Below, in pieces: positions 1-8,689 of a stretch of DNA of 64,000 nucleotides; positions within the stretch are counted from its first letter, which is position 1; every line of letters begins with the position of its first letter. Below the pieces are notes generated by a model. The model had not been told where the DNA came from, did no database searches, and saw only the letters and a list, made by a program, of their open reading frames with translations. Source of the stretch: JANPPS01 sp965246925 (GTDB lineage Bacteria > Pseudomonadota > Alphaproteobacteria > Acetobacterales > Acetobacteraceae); contig OZ251994.1 in assembly GCA_965246925.1 (NCBI GenBank), positions 4,030,001 through 4,094,000 on the forward strand, read 5' to 3'. The position numbers were made by a program, and so were the translations under genes.

Positions 1-635
1 GCCTCATCGAAGCTCGTGCCCGTCTCCTTCGCCCGCTTCTCCATCATCGCGTCCGTCATCGGGGTCGCGATGAAGGCCGGGCTTACGGTGTTGATCAGGA
101 TGCCGTGCTTGGAGTACGTCTTGGCCAGGCCCTTGGTGAGGTTCAGCACCCCGGCCTTGGCCGCGCAGTACGGCAGCTCGTCCGGATAGGGCTGCTCCGC
201 ATCTTCGGAGCCGAACAGCACGATGCGGCCGGCCTTTCGCTCCATCATATGCGGCACGAAGGCGCGGACCATGCGGACGGCGCCCATCAGGTCGATCTGC
301 AAGCAGGACAGCCAGGCGTCGTCATCGATCGTGTGGAACGGGCCGGTGGGGCCGGTGACGCCGGCGCCGTTCACCAGGATTTCCACGTGCCCCAGCCGCT
401 GCAGCGCCGCGTCCCGCAAGTGCTCGACCGACGCCCATTGCGTCACGTCCGCCGCCACCGCGTGCACCTCGCCGTGCGGCGCCAGGTCGCCGGCGGCGGC
501 GGCCAGGCTGTCCGCCTCCTTGTCGCTGATCAGCACGCGGGCGCCTTCGTCCAGCAGCATGCGCGCGATCGCCAGGCCCATGCCGGAATCGGCCCCGGTC
601 ACGACGGCGGTCGCGCCCTTCAACCCGTAATCCAT
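1..635 (-). CDS. SDR family oxidoreductase (3' end outside window)
   Basis: Short-chain dehydrogenase/reductase using NAD(P)(H); substrate unknown. About 211 residues are visible and the C-terminus runs off the left edge. The cofactor motif TGADSGMG is at residues 13-20, NGAG (variant of NNAG) at 89-92, and the catalytic set is Ser143, Tyr156 and Lys160 in YCAAK, with the usual 13-residue Ser-Tyr spacing. The ATG at 635 gives a classical SDR N-terminus with the first beta strand at once. It is divergent from the esterase-like hydrolase starting at 696, with a 60-bp shared promoter gap. Confidence 0.93.
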   Translation of the reverse strand, partial: MDYGLKGATAVVTGADSGMGLAIARMLLDEGARVLISDKEADSLAAAAGDLAPHGEVHAVAADVTQWASVEHLRDAALQRLGHVEILVNGAGVTGPTGPFHTIDDDAWLSCLQIDLMGAVRMVRAFVPHMMERKAGRIVLFGSEDAEQPYPDELPYCAAKAGVLNLTKGLAKTYSKHGILINTVSPAFIATPMTDAMMEKRAKETGTSFDE

Positions 636-695
636 GTTCGATCCTTCGTTGCCGGGTCAGGGAACGTAAGGCGGGCTCACTCCGTTGCATCTGCC

Positions 696-1601
696 ATGAT
701 CGACCCGTGCGCCAAAATCATTCTTGATGCCATGCACGCCGACGCACGTCCCATGCCCGGCGACACAGCCACGTGGCTCGCGCACTACCGGGCGCAGCTG
801 GACGCGCTGCCGCGCTGGCAGGGGCAGGCGCCGGAGCTCGTGACCGTCGCGGCGCCCGGCCTCCGCCTGTATCGGCCGGGTCCCGGCGCACGTGAGCGCG
901 CGGATCCCTGGCCCACCGTGCTGTTCTGCCATGGCGGCGGGTTCGTCGCCGGGTCGCTGCCGGCCTATGACGTCCCGCTCCGCTGGCTCGCCATCCGCGC
1001 CGGGTGGCAGGTCGCGGCCGTGGACTACCGCCTCGCGCCCGAGCATCCCTACCCGGCCGCCCCCGACGATTGCCGGCTGGCGCTGGAGGCCTTGGCCCGC
1101 GGCGAACACGGCGCGGACCCGGCGCACCTGGCGGTGATGGGTGACAGTGCGGGGGGCCTGCTCGCCACCGTGATGGCCGGGCACGCGCGGGACGCCGGGA
1201 TCCCGCTGCTGCTGCAAGTCCTGCTTTATCCCAACACCGACCTCCGCCCCGGCGCGCTCTACGCCACCCGCACGCAGTATGAGGGCGTGGTGATCCGCAT
1301 GGCCGAACTCTACCGCAGCCTGGATCTATATCTGGGCACCGAGGACCGCACCGCGCCCGATATATCACCCATCTGCGCCGGCCTGCACGGCCTCTGCCCC
1401 GCGATGCTGATCACCAACGAATACGATCCGCTACGGGGCGAGGCCGAGGCCTACGCCGCCCGCCTGCGGGACGCCGGGGTGGACGTGACCGAGGAGTGCC
1501 TGCCCGGCATGATCCACGGCGTCATCCAATACGCGGCCGCGGTCCCGGCCGGCGAGACGCTCATCACCCGCGTGGCACAGGCGCTGTCAGCGGTTGGATA
1601 G
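696..1601 (+). CDS. alpha/beta hydrolase, hormone-sensitive lipase (HSL) family
   Basis: Probable carboxylesterase of the HSL/type IV family, 301 aa, cytoplasmic. The oxyanion motif HGGG is at 79-82 and the nucleophile motif GDSAGG at 149-154 (Ser151). Asp244 in EYDPLR and His274 in MIHG complete the triad. The open frame extends further upstream, but the sequence before 696 is antisense to the neighbouring SDR gene, so the ATG at 696 is chosen. The 3' end overlaps the convergent hydrolase gene by 15 bp. The true substrate cannot be read from the sequence. Confidence 0.92.
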   Translation: MIDPCAKIILDAMHADARPMPGDTATWLAHYRAQLDALPRWQGQAPELVTVAAPGLRLYRPGPGARERADPWPTVLFCHGGGFVAGSLPAYDVPLRWLAIRAGWQVAAVDYRLAPEHPYPAAPDDCRLALEALARGEHGADPAHLAVMGDSAGGLLATVMAGHARDAGIPLLLQVLLYPNTDLRPGALYATRTQYEGVVIRMAELYRSLDLYLGTEDRTAPDISPICAGLHGLCPAMLITNEYDPLRGEAEAYAARLRDAGVDVTEECLPGMIHGVIQYAAAVPAGETLITRVAQALSAVG

Positions 1602-2495
1602 GAACGGCTGCACGGCAGCCAGCACCTCGAGCGGCGCCTCTTCGGCCAGGTAATGCCCGCTATCGACCGGCCCGCCCGTGACCGGGCCGGCGCAATACTC
1701 GCGCCACAGCTCCAGCGGATCATACCAGCCGCCGATCTTGCCCTTAGCCCCCCAAAGCACCAGCATCGGGCAGCGGATGCGCTGACCGAGGCTCCGCGCG
1801 ATGCGGTCATGCACGAGGTCGATGCTGGCGGCGGCGCGGTAATCCTCGCACATGCCGGCGATCGCCTCCGGATCGTGCGCGGCGGCCAGGTAATCGGCCA
1901 GCGCCTCGGGCCGGAAGAACGCCGCGTCCTTCGGCTCCCGCGAGGTATGGGCGCGGAACCAGGTGGCGGGCGCCGCATTGATCAGCTCCTCCGGGAACGG
2001 ATGCGGCTGCGCGAACCAGAACCAGTGGTAGTAACCCAACGCGAACGCCATGTCCGTCCGCTCGAAATGCTCGATGGTGGGGACGATGTCCATGACGGTG
2101 AGGCGGGTGACCCGGTCTGGGAAATCCAATGCCAGCCGGTGCGCCACCCGGGCGCCACGATCATGGCTTACGACCGCGAACCGCTCATGCCCCAGCGCGG
2201 TCATCAGCTCCGCCATGTCCCGCGCCATCGCCGATTTGGCATAGGCCGCGTGATCCTCGGACGGGGCGGGCTTGAAGCTGCCGCCGTAGCCGCGCAGGTC
2301 CGGGCACACCACGCTGTGGGTGCGCGCCAGCACCGGCGCCACCGCGTGCCACATGGCATGGGTCTGCGGATTGCCATGCAGCATCAGCACCGGGGGCCCC
2401 GACCCGCCGCTCCGCACCCTCAGCGTGCCGTCCGCCACCGCGACGCTGGACAGCGTGAACGCGTCGAAAAATCCAGGGGAGTGTTGCTGCGACAT
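1587..2495 (-). CDS. alpha/beta hydrolase, fluoroacetate (haloacetate) dehalogenase-like
   Basis: 302-aa alpha/beta hydrolase resembling fluoroacetate dehalogenases, which replace a halide on a haloacid through an Asp-ester intermediate. Visible signature: HDRGAR at 111-116, giving nucleophile Asp112 and carboxylate-binding Arg113 and Arg116; Asp136 in MDIVP; His157-Trp158 in YYHWFW at the place of the halide-binding His-Trp; and general-base His281 in DSGHYLAEEAP. The CEDYRA and WGAKGK segments also fit the family. Activity on fluoroacetate is inferred; related enzymes include epoxide hydrolases, but the His-Trp pair favours dehalogenase. Confidence 0.88.
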   Translation of the reverse strand: MSQQHSPGFFDAFTLSSVAVADGTLRVRSGGSGPPVLMLHGNPQTHAMWHAVAPVLARTHSVVCPDLRGYGGSFKPAPSEDHAAYAKSAMARDMAELMTALGHERFAVVSHDRGARVAHRLALDFPDRVTRLTVMDIVPTIEHFERTDMAFALGYYHWFWFAQPHPFPEELINAAPATWFRAHTSREPKDAAFFRPEALADYLAAAHDPEAIAGMCEDYRAAASIDLVHDRIARSLGQRIRCPMLVLWGAKGKIGGWYDPLELWREYCAGPVTGGPVDSGHYLAEEAPLEVLAAVQPFLSNR

Positions 2496-2538
2496 CGGTC
2501 CGCCCTATCCTGGGCGCACAGTCGCGGAACGTGGTGGC

Positions 2539-3789
2539 ATGAATAAGGCAGGGATGCTGACGGATGGCGTCATCGTGATCGGGGCGGGCGTCGCCGGGCT
2601 GCGGGCGGCGCAGGTGTTGGGGGCGCAGGGGGTGCGGGTCACCGTGCTCGAGGCTTCGGCCCGCATCGGCGGACGCGCCTGGACGTCGCGCCCGGCGATG
2701 CTGGCCGGCGCCGCGTTCGACCACGGCGCGTCCTGGCTGCACGCGGCCGGGCGCAATCCGCTGGTGCCCTTGGCGCGCAAGGCCGGCATCACGCTGATCG
2801 ATTCCGACGCCGAACGCGCCCGCCGCCTTTACATCGATGGCCGCGAGGCCACCCGGGCCGAGACCGCCGCCTACGACGCCGCATGGGCCGCCACGGACGC
2901 GCTCACGCCGCTCGGCGCGGACACGACGCTGCAGGCGCTGCTGGACCCCGCCGACCCCTGGACCCCGACCATCGCGCACTGGGAGGGTGCGATCATCGCC
3001 GCCGCGGACGCCGACGCACTCAGCGCCCAGGACTGGAAGCGGAACGCGCTGGAGGGCGCAAACCTCAGCACGGTGGACGGCCTCGGCACGCTGGTGACCC
3101 AGTTGCTGGCAGGTCCGGTGCAGCTCGAGACGCCGGTGCTGGCGGTGCATTGGGACGGGCCCGGCGTGCGGGTCGAGACCACGCGGGGCACGTTGCACGC
3201 CGCGGCCTGCATCGTCACCGTGTCCACCGGCGTGCTGGCTGCCGGCAGCATCCGGTTTAACCCGGCGCTGCCCGTTCCGGTGCAGGAGGCCGTGCACGGG
3301 CTACCGATGGGCTTGTTGAGCAAGGTGGCGCTGCCCGGGCGGCTGGACGTGCCGGCCAACACGTCGATGGTCCGCCGCCTCGAGCCCGGCGAGGCCGGCA
3401 TGAACTTCATCGCCGGGCCACGGGGCGCCGGGCACGTGCTGGGCTTCATGGGCGGACGCACCGCCTGGGCGCTGGCGGGCGACGACCGCGCCGCCGAGGA
3501 GTTCGCCCGCACCGAGCTGCGCCGCATGCTGCCGTTCGCCCTGCCCCCCGGCGCCGTCGTGACGCACTGGGGCACCGACCCCTGGTCCCGCGGTGCCTAT
3601 GCCTACGCCCGCCCCGGCCACGCCGGCGCGCGGGCCGTGCTGGCCGGGGCGGACCTCGCCGGGCGCGTCCTGTTCGCCGGCGAGGCCACCCGCACGGACG
3701 GCCTGGCCGGCACCGTGGGCGGCGCCTACCTCAGTGGACAGGACGCTGCACGTTGCGTCCTTGCCGGTTTTGGCACTTCGGCCGTTTGA
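2539..3789 (+). CDS. FAD-dependent amine oxidase
   Basis: Flavin amine oxidase (MAO/polyamine oxidase superfamily), 416 aa, oxidising an unknown amine to an imine with O2 as acceptor. The Rossmann motif GAGVAG is at 15-20, the ribose-binding Glu at 38, and GGRAW at 44-48. The C-terminal FAD-binding segment reads LFAGEATRTDG followed by GTVGGAYLSG. The ATG at 2539 is chosen because the beta-alpha-beta FAD fold begins ten residues later; the frame stays open upstream inside the antisense of the divergent hydrolase. No signal peptide is seen. Confidence 0.9.
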   Translation: MNKAGMLTDGVIVIGAGVAGLRAAQVLGAQGVRVTVLEASARIGGRAWTSRPAMLAGAAFDHGASWLHAAGRNPLVPLARKAGITLIDSDAERARRLYIDGREATRAETAAYDAAWAATDALTPLGADTTLQALLDPADPWTPTIAHWEGAIIAAADADALSAQDWKRNALEGANLSTVDGLGTLVTQLLAGPVQLETPVLAVHWDGPGVRVETTRGTLHAAACIVTVSTGVLAAGSIRFNPALPVPVQEAVHGLPMGLLSKVALPGRLDVPANTSMVRRLEPGEAGMNFIAGPRGAGHVLGFMGGRTAWALAGDDRAAEEFARTELRRMLPFALPPGAVVTHWGTDPWSRGAYAYARPGHAGARAVLAGADLAGRVLFAGEATRTDGLAGTVGGAYLSGQDAARCVLAGFGTSAV

Positions 3790-3841
3790 TGTTTCATTGA
3801 GGGGCGAGCCGGGCCCCGCCCTGCATAAGCCGAGAGGGCCG

Positions 3842-5329
3842 ATGACCAACCCCACCCGGGTCCTGCTCGTGGACCTCAATAACTTCGCGCACTACCCGAC
3901 CATCCCGGTCGGCCTGATTGCGGCAGCGTTGCGTCAGGCTGGCCACCAAGTCTCCGTCTTTTCACCCCTGACCGTCGGCGTGACCGGCTTTGCCCGGGCG
4001 GGCCGTGCGCCATGGTATGGGCAGATCGACTCCATGCTCCGTTTCATGACGGCGTTCTCCCACAGCAGGACGGTGCAGGCCGTGCGCGGCCGCCTCGCAA
4101 GGCTCGTGCGGCCCGATGGGCACGCGGACAGCCTGGCGATGCGGGAGGAGTTCCGGTTGCTGCTGGAGCGGATGCGACCCGGCGTGGTCCTCGTCTCCGC
4201 CTACACCATGTATGCAGAAACCGTCGGCGCCTTCGGCCTCGCATGCAGCCAAGCCGGCATTCCCTTGATCGTGGGCGGCAGCTATTTCAATGATCCCGTG
4301 ATCGCCGATGAATGGCTCGCCCTTCCCGGCCTTTCTGCGATCGTCGCGGGTGAAGCCGAACCGTTTGTGGCGGCCCTCGTCGAGGCGGCCGCATCAGGCC
4401 AGGACCTTTCGGGGTTCCCCGGCGTCTGGACCCGCACGTCGACCCGGGAGCAAGCGCCGCCGTTGCAGAGCCTGGACCGGGTTGCGTTTGCAGACTACTC
4501 GGACTTCCCTTGGGATTTGTACCCACAACGGATCATTCCTTTGATGACGGGCCGTGGATGCGGCTGGGACGTGTGCACGTTCTGCTCGGACGTGACCACC
4601 GTGGCCGGGCGAAGCTTCCGCTCACGCTCCCCCGGAAACGTGCTGGACGAGATCAGTTACCAGGCCGCCCGGCACGAGGCCGACCTGTTCGTCATACTAG
4701 ACCTGAAGCTTAATTCGAGCCTGCCGGTTTGGCACGGGTTGATGTCTGAGATGCCGAAACGGGTCCGCAACGCCCGCTGGACGGCATCCGTTCACGTGGG
4801 GCTGGAGGTTGAGAACGGCCTCAGCCTCGATGAGTTACGCGCGGCCCGCGCCGCCGGGCTGGTGCGGATGACGACCGGCGTCGAGTCCGGCAGTCAGCGC
4901 GTTTTGAACGCCATGGGCAAGGGCACCAATCTGGCCCGCACATCGCGGTTCATCAAAGATGCCTATGCCGCCGGCATCAGCCTCCGCACCACCATCATCG
5001 TCGGCTACCCCGGGGAGACGGCCGAAGATGTGCAGAAAACCACCGCTTTCCTGGAGGCGCATGCCGCGCAGATCGAGCGCGTGATGGTCAACCGCTTCTC
5101 CATCATGCCCGGCACCCGCTTCCATCAACGCCTGCAACGTGACCCGAAGGCGTATCCGTCATTGGAGTTCGGCGCAATGGACACTAAGAACGCGGTAATC
5201 GGTCATCATGATGCGGCAGTACGCACGTCTGGCTACCAGGCGAGCGTCTGGCATTTGCTCGGCGTGTCGAATCGCATCAACCGCAAATTCATGAGCGAAC
5301 GGGCGAGAGTGTTCGAAGGCGTGCTGTAA
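3842..5329 (+). CDS. B12-binding domain radical SAM protein
   Basis: 495-aa radical SAM enzyme with an N-terminal cobalamin-binding-like Rossmann domain (residues 1 to about 190) and a radical SAM core. The 4Fe-4S cluster ligands are Cys240, Cys245 and Cys248 in GCGWDVCTFC, the CX4CX2C form common in the B12-dependent class. The core continues with GVESGSQRVLNAMGKG and YPGETAEDV, typical of this fold. It may do methylation or another carbon-centred reaction; the substrate is unknown and no biosynthetic cluster surrounds it. It lies 52 bp after the amine oxidase on the same strand, so cotranscription is possible. Confidence 0.88.
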   Translation: MTNPTRVLLVDLNNFAHYPTIPVGLIAAALRQAGHQVSVFSPLTVGVTGFARAGRAPWYGQIDSMLRFMTAFSHSRTVQAVRGRLARLVRPDGHADSLAMREEFRLLLERMRPGVVLVSAYTMYAETVGAFGLACSQAGIPLIVGGSYFNDPVIADEWLALPGLSAIVAGEAEPFVAALVEAAASGQDLSGFPGVWTRTSTREQAPPLQSLDRVAFADYSDFPWDLYPQRIIPLMTGRGCGWDVCTFCSDVTTVAGRSFRSRSPGNVLDEISYQAARHEADLFVILDLKLNSSLPVWHGLMSEMPKRVRNARWTASVHVGLEVENGLSLDELRAARAAGLVRMTTGVESGSQRVLNAMGKGTNLARTSRFIKDAYAAGISLRTTIIVGYPGETAEDVQKTTAFLEAHAAQIERVMVNRFSIMPGTRFHQRLQRDPKAYPSLEFGAMDTKNAVIGHHDAAVRTSGYQASVWHLLGVSNRINRKFMSERARVFEGVL

Positions 5330-5463
5330 CGCTCCTATCGCGTCTGGATCGCCATCTACAGCGGCTCAAGAAGCTATCTTCAATTTGCCTCGTGACCTCG
5401 TGGCCCGGTCCTACGCCACCGATCTACGCTTCGATTGGCAATACATGGTGCCCTCCGGGACTC

Positions 5464-6515
5464 TCATTTGGATGCAAACGCACTTCGGATATGCAACCCG
5501 GTGAACTCCGCTTCGATCTGCGCCAAGGTCAGTTCGCCCACACACACCCGCGCGCCCGGCACCGGCGGGCGGGCGGACCAGGCGCGCAGGCATGCCAGCG
5601 CCGGCAGGGTCGGGATGAACGGGCCGTCGCCGGCCTCGGCCAGCAGGGACCAGCTTGCCTGCGCCGGGCGGCCCTTCGCGTCCACTCCCCACGCCTCCAC
5701 CAGCATCCCGCCGCGGTCCGTGCCGAACCGGTATAGAAGGTCCGCAAGCCACCGGGCCGGGCGCGCGCACGGGACCAGGGACCGCACCAGCCCCCAGCGC
5801 ACCGGCATGCCGATCGCAAGCAACCCGAGATGCAGCACCGGCAATTCCAGCCCGGCGCGGAAAACGGCGGTGTTCCGCACCGCGAAGCGCGCCGGAATGA
5901 GATCGAGGTCCGGCGTGTCCACCAGCGAGAGCCACCGGCGGCCCAGGCCCGGCAGACCGGCTCGCCGGGTGAGGCCCCAGCCCGGACGGCTACGCCATCG
6001 CCCGCCTTCCCATACCCGCACCGGGCGGCCCACATACGACAGGATGGCCTGCATCACCGCCAAGCCCCGCGGCGCGCGGTTGCCCGGCGCGATCGCCGCC
6101 TCCACCCGGTGCACCGCCCGCCATCCCGCCGTCAGGTGGTCCAGCACGGCGTGGACAGCGCGGGCGTGGAGCTGGCACCCGTGAGCGCCGTGACCCCGGC
6201 CGCCCGCGCCGCCGGGTCCAATGACGGAAACGCGGCGACGAAACCCCGCCCGTCCGCGAGGTCCAAATAATGCAACCCGGCCGCGATCGCCGTCCGCGCC
6301 AGCCGGAGGTCGCCACCCTGGAACGGCCCGGCCGAATCCACCACGGCCACGGCCCCGGTGTCCCGCAGCGCCTGCGCCGTCACGTCCGCCCGGTCCAGCC
6401 GGACGTCCCCGCCGGTCCGCCCGGCGGCCAGCACTTCGAAACCCCCGGCCCGCCGCAACCCCGTCACCAGCCGGCTGCCGAACGTGCCGGTGCCGCCGAT
6501 GACGAGGACGCGCAC
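5464..6515 (-). pseudogene. saccharopine dehydrogenase-like NAD(P)-binding protein, frameshifted
   Basis: The N-terminal part (GTG start at 6515) has the Rossmann motif GGTGTFGSRL at residues 7-16 and runs to GASSTPALS. After about base 6150 the family sequence continues in another frame as AVLDHLTAGW and proceeds to a stop at 5464. The total length, 1052 bp, is one short of a multiple of three, and restoring one base near 6150-6152 gives a continuous protein of about 350 aa. The start overlaps the DUF1330 stop (TAGTG), so it was the third gene of a LysR-DUF1330 operon. Either a real pseudogene or a sequencing error. Confidence 0.8.
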
Positions 6516-6805
6516 TACCCGGGCAGGCCCTCCGCGATCACGATGTCGGAGCTGGAGCAGGATTTGCGTAGCGCCAATGCCGGGGCGTACTCCGCGCCGT
6601 GGTAGAATGCCCGCGCGGTGGCGAGGTCCGGGAACTCCACCACGACCAGGCGTGGCGGTGCCGAGCCCTCCACCACCTCGATCGCACCGCCACGCACCAC
6701 ATACCGCCCGCCGTGCTGCGTGATGATGGGCGTGACCAGATCGCGGTATTGGGCGAATACCGCCGGGTCATGCACGGTGATGTGGGCGATGAGATACGCG
6801 GGCAT
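6515..6805 (-). CDS. DUF1330 family protein
   Basis: 96-aa small alpha/beta barrel protein of the DUF1330 family (dimeric ferredoxin-like fold). It shows the usual opening MPAYLIAHITVHDP, the central GGRYVVRGG and the segment LVVVEFPDLATARAFY. The role is unknown. Its start overlaps the LysR stop (TGATG) and its stop overlaps the next gene's GTG, so all three are translationally coupled and probably cotranscribed from the LysR promoter. Confidence 0.92.
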   Translation of the reverse strand: MPAYLIAHITVHDPAVFAQYRDLVTPIITQHGGRYVVRGGAIEVVEGSAPPRLVVVEFPDLATARAFYHGAEYAPALALRKSCSSSDIVIAEGLPG

Positions 6806-7689
6806 CAATGCAGCTCCTGTAGCCGGGCCAGCAGGAAGTCGCGGAACACCATGACCCGTTTCGAGTTCCGCAGCTCCTCCGGATAGACGAAGAACACGTC
6901 GATCGTGGGGGATTTCAGCTCCGGCAACAGCCGGGTCAGGCCGTCCAGCTCCCCCTCCATCCAGTCCGGCAGCACGCCGATCCCGAGGCCCGAGCGGATC
7001 GCCCCCGCCATGGCATGCAGGCTGTTGACCTCCAGCAGCGCCCGCCGCGGTGACCCGGCGCGCCGCCCGGCCTGCGCCAGCCAATTGATGTCCGCCACCG
7101 GCGCATGATAGTCGCCGAACAGGATCAGCTTGTGGTCGTCCAGCTGCTCCGGACGGTCCGGCACCCCGGCCGTGGCCAGGTAATCCGGATGCGCCACCAC
7201 GCGCCAATGGATCTGCATCAGGTGCCGCTGCACCAGGTCCGGCTGCCGCGGCGCGTGCATCCGGATCGCCACGTCGGCCTCCCGCATCGCGAGGTCCAGG
7301 TCCGCGTCATCCAGCAACAGCGTCATGGTGACGTCCGGATACAGCTTGAGGAACCCCTCGAGCCGCGGCGCCAGCCAGCTCGATCCGAAGCCCACCGTGG
7401 TCGTGACCTTGATGCGCCCGGCCGGCTTCTCCTTGCTCTCGGTCAGCAGCGCCTCGGTCATGGCGAGCTTGCTGAACACCTCGCGCACGGTCCGGTTCAG
7501 GCTTTCCCCTTGCTCGGTGAGGATCAGGCCGCGGGCGTGCCGGTGGAACAGCGGGACCTGCAGGTTCTCCTCGAGCGCCGAAATCTGCCGCGAGACGGCG
7601 GACTGGCTAAGGCTCAAGGACTCCCCGGCATGGGTGAACGACCCCGCCTCCGCAACGGCATGAAAGACCCGCAGCTTGTCCCAATCCAT
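6805..7689 (-). CDS. LysR family transcriptional regulator
   Basis: 294-aa LysR-type regulator. The N-terminal winged helix-turn-helix spans about residues 1-60 (KLRVFHAVAEAGSFTHAGE, then LSQSAVSRQISALE), followed by a linker helix and a C-terminal co-inducer domain (RIKVTTTVGFGSSWLAPRL onwards). Unlike most LysR genes it is not divergent from a target; it heads a coupled operon with the DUF1330 gene and the frameshifted dehydrogenase, which may be its targets. The inducer is unknown. Confidence 0.93.
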   Translation of the reverse strand: MDWDKLRVFHAVAEAGSFTHAGESLSLSQSAVSRQISALEENLQVPLFHRHARGLILTEQGESLNRTVREVFSKLAMTEALLTESKEKPAGRIKVTTTVGFGSSWLAPRLEGFLKLYPDVTMTLLLDDADLDLAMREADVAIRMHAPRQPDLVQRHLMQIHWRVVAHPDYLATAGVPDRPEQLDDHKLILFGDYHAPVADINWLAQAGRRAGSPRRALLEVNSLHAMAGAIRSGLGIGVLPDWMEGELDGLTRLLPELKSPTIDVFFVYPEELRNSKRVMVFRDFLLARLQELH

Positions 7690-8041
7690 AATGGGCGTCG
7701 TCCTTCGATTCCTGGGACAGACTAGGTGTTACGCAGGGGATGTCCAGCGGTGGCGGCTCAGCCCGCGGTATCGAGGCTCTTTGGTTCGGGGCCGATAGCC
7801 TGGCAGATGATTCTTGGCGGATGATCATCAGAAGCCAACCGGGTCGAGCGATGCCGAGTAGGTGTCCGGCTGCCGGAGAAGGTCCAGCACTGCGGCCTGC
7901 TGCGGCACTCGATGCAGACCGTCAGCCCAGTCATGCCGATGCCGCACGCCGCCGCTGCGTCCTCGATCGGCAGCGCGGCATCTTCCAGCGGATTGCCGCG
8001 CCGATCAAGGGTATGGCATGGTTTATGGGTCGCGGCCCATT
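7690..8041. other. 352-bp intergenic region with no intact gene
   Basis: This gap lies upstream of the LysR gene and downstream of the small secreted protein. I see no credible complete gene: the open frames here have poor codon structure and no recognisable domain. The only recognisable content is the proA-like scrap at 7983-8037. The LysR promoter must lie near 7690-7760, but no clear -35/-10 pair could be assigned. Confidence 0.6.
7983..8037 (+). pseudogene. decayed fragment of proA (gamma-glutamyl phosphate reductase)
   Basis: A 55-bp stretch encodes FQRIAAPI in one frame and, after a 2-base loss, GMVYGSRP in the next. The intact ProA encoded 1 kb downstream has FQRIAAPIGVIGMVYESRP at residues 112-130 (DNA about 9023-9079). 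The nucleotide sequences align with a short gap and mostly third-position changes. Nothing recognisably ProA-like continues beyond it on either side, so this is a small relic of a duplication or rearrangement next to the intact gene. Confidence 0.65.
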
Positions 8042-8536
8042 CTATGAACGCCGGCCGGCCTTGCTGCACATGTAGGATAGGGGCGGCTTGCCTTCCTGCA
8101 CGAGTTCCGCAACCCCGGTCAGCCGACTTGCTGTAAACGACCAAGCTTCCTTGTAGCCAGTGTTCGGGAAGTGGAAGCCACCGGTGAAAGCGATCTTGTC
8201 GGCCGTGACGGAGTGCCCGGCTACGCCGCCGAAGTGGTCGCCGTAGTCCTGCCGACGGTTCACCACGCGCCCCAACGGGGCGGAGCCTGAAGGCGCCGAC
8301 AGGCCGTATCCGCCGGGTGGCGCGCAGGGCGTCAGGTCGTACACGAAGTCGCCTGAGATGCAATCCAGCGCCCGCCCGCGGAACTGCCGGTCCTGCAGGC
8401 TTATTTCCACGTCAGGCTGTCCAGGAGCCTTGCAAAGAAGCAAGCTTTTGGCCGAGGCAGGCGCGGTGTTCAGGACGGCGAGAGCCAGGCCTACGTGCCT
8501 GGCCGTCCTGCGGCTAGGACAGAAATAAAGTCTCAT
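8042..8536 (-). CDS. small secreted protein of unknown function
   Basis: 164 aa with an N-terminal signal peptide (basic start MRLYFCPSRRTARH, then hydrophobic VGLALAVL, likely cleavage after APASA near residue 29). The mature part holds four cysteines (in LLLCKAP, ALDCISG, LTPCAPP and SYMCSK), which could form two disulfides in the periplasm. It is rich in Gly and aromatic residues with alternating polar strands, suggesting a small beta fold. The ATG at 8534-8536 is chosen for the signal peptide; the frame stays open upstream only as antisense of proA. I do not recognise the family. Confidence 0.65.
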   Translation of the reverse strand: MRLYFCPSRRTARHVGLALAVLNTAPASAKSLLLCKAPGQPDVEISLQDRQFRGRALDCISGDFVYDLTPCAPPGGYGLSAPSGSAPLGRVVNRRQDYGDHFGGVAGHSVTADKIAFTGGFHFPNTGYKEAWSFTASRLTGVAELVQEGKPPLSYMCSKAGRRS

Positions 8537-8689
8537 TGCCGGTGTTCTCCCTTCTGATGCCCATTCTATGCGGGCTTGCCATTCTTGTCCGCCCCGAAAG
8601 CATACATCCTGGTCCGCCGCCGTTAAGGCATGAGCGCGACGTGCGGGAGGTCTGGCGCTTTCTGCCGAGTGCGGGCAACATCGCGTTTG

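Noticed and set aside
105..695. N-terminal extension of the HSL-family hydrolase
   Set aside because: The extra residues are antisense of the SDR gene and are not hydrolase-like; the conserved protein begins at 696.
7758..8363. Minus-strand 201-codon open frame over the gap near 8 kb
   Set aside because: It overlaps the secreted protein gene in another frame, has no domain or convincing start, and covers the proA scrap in antisense.
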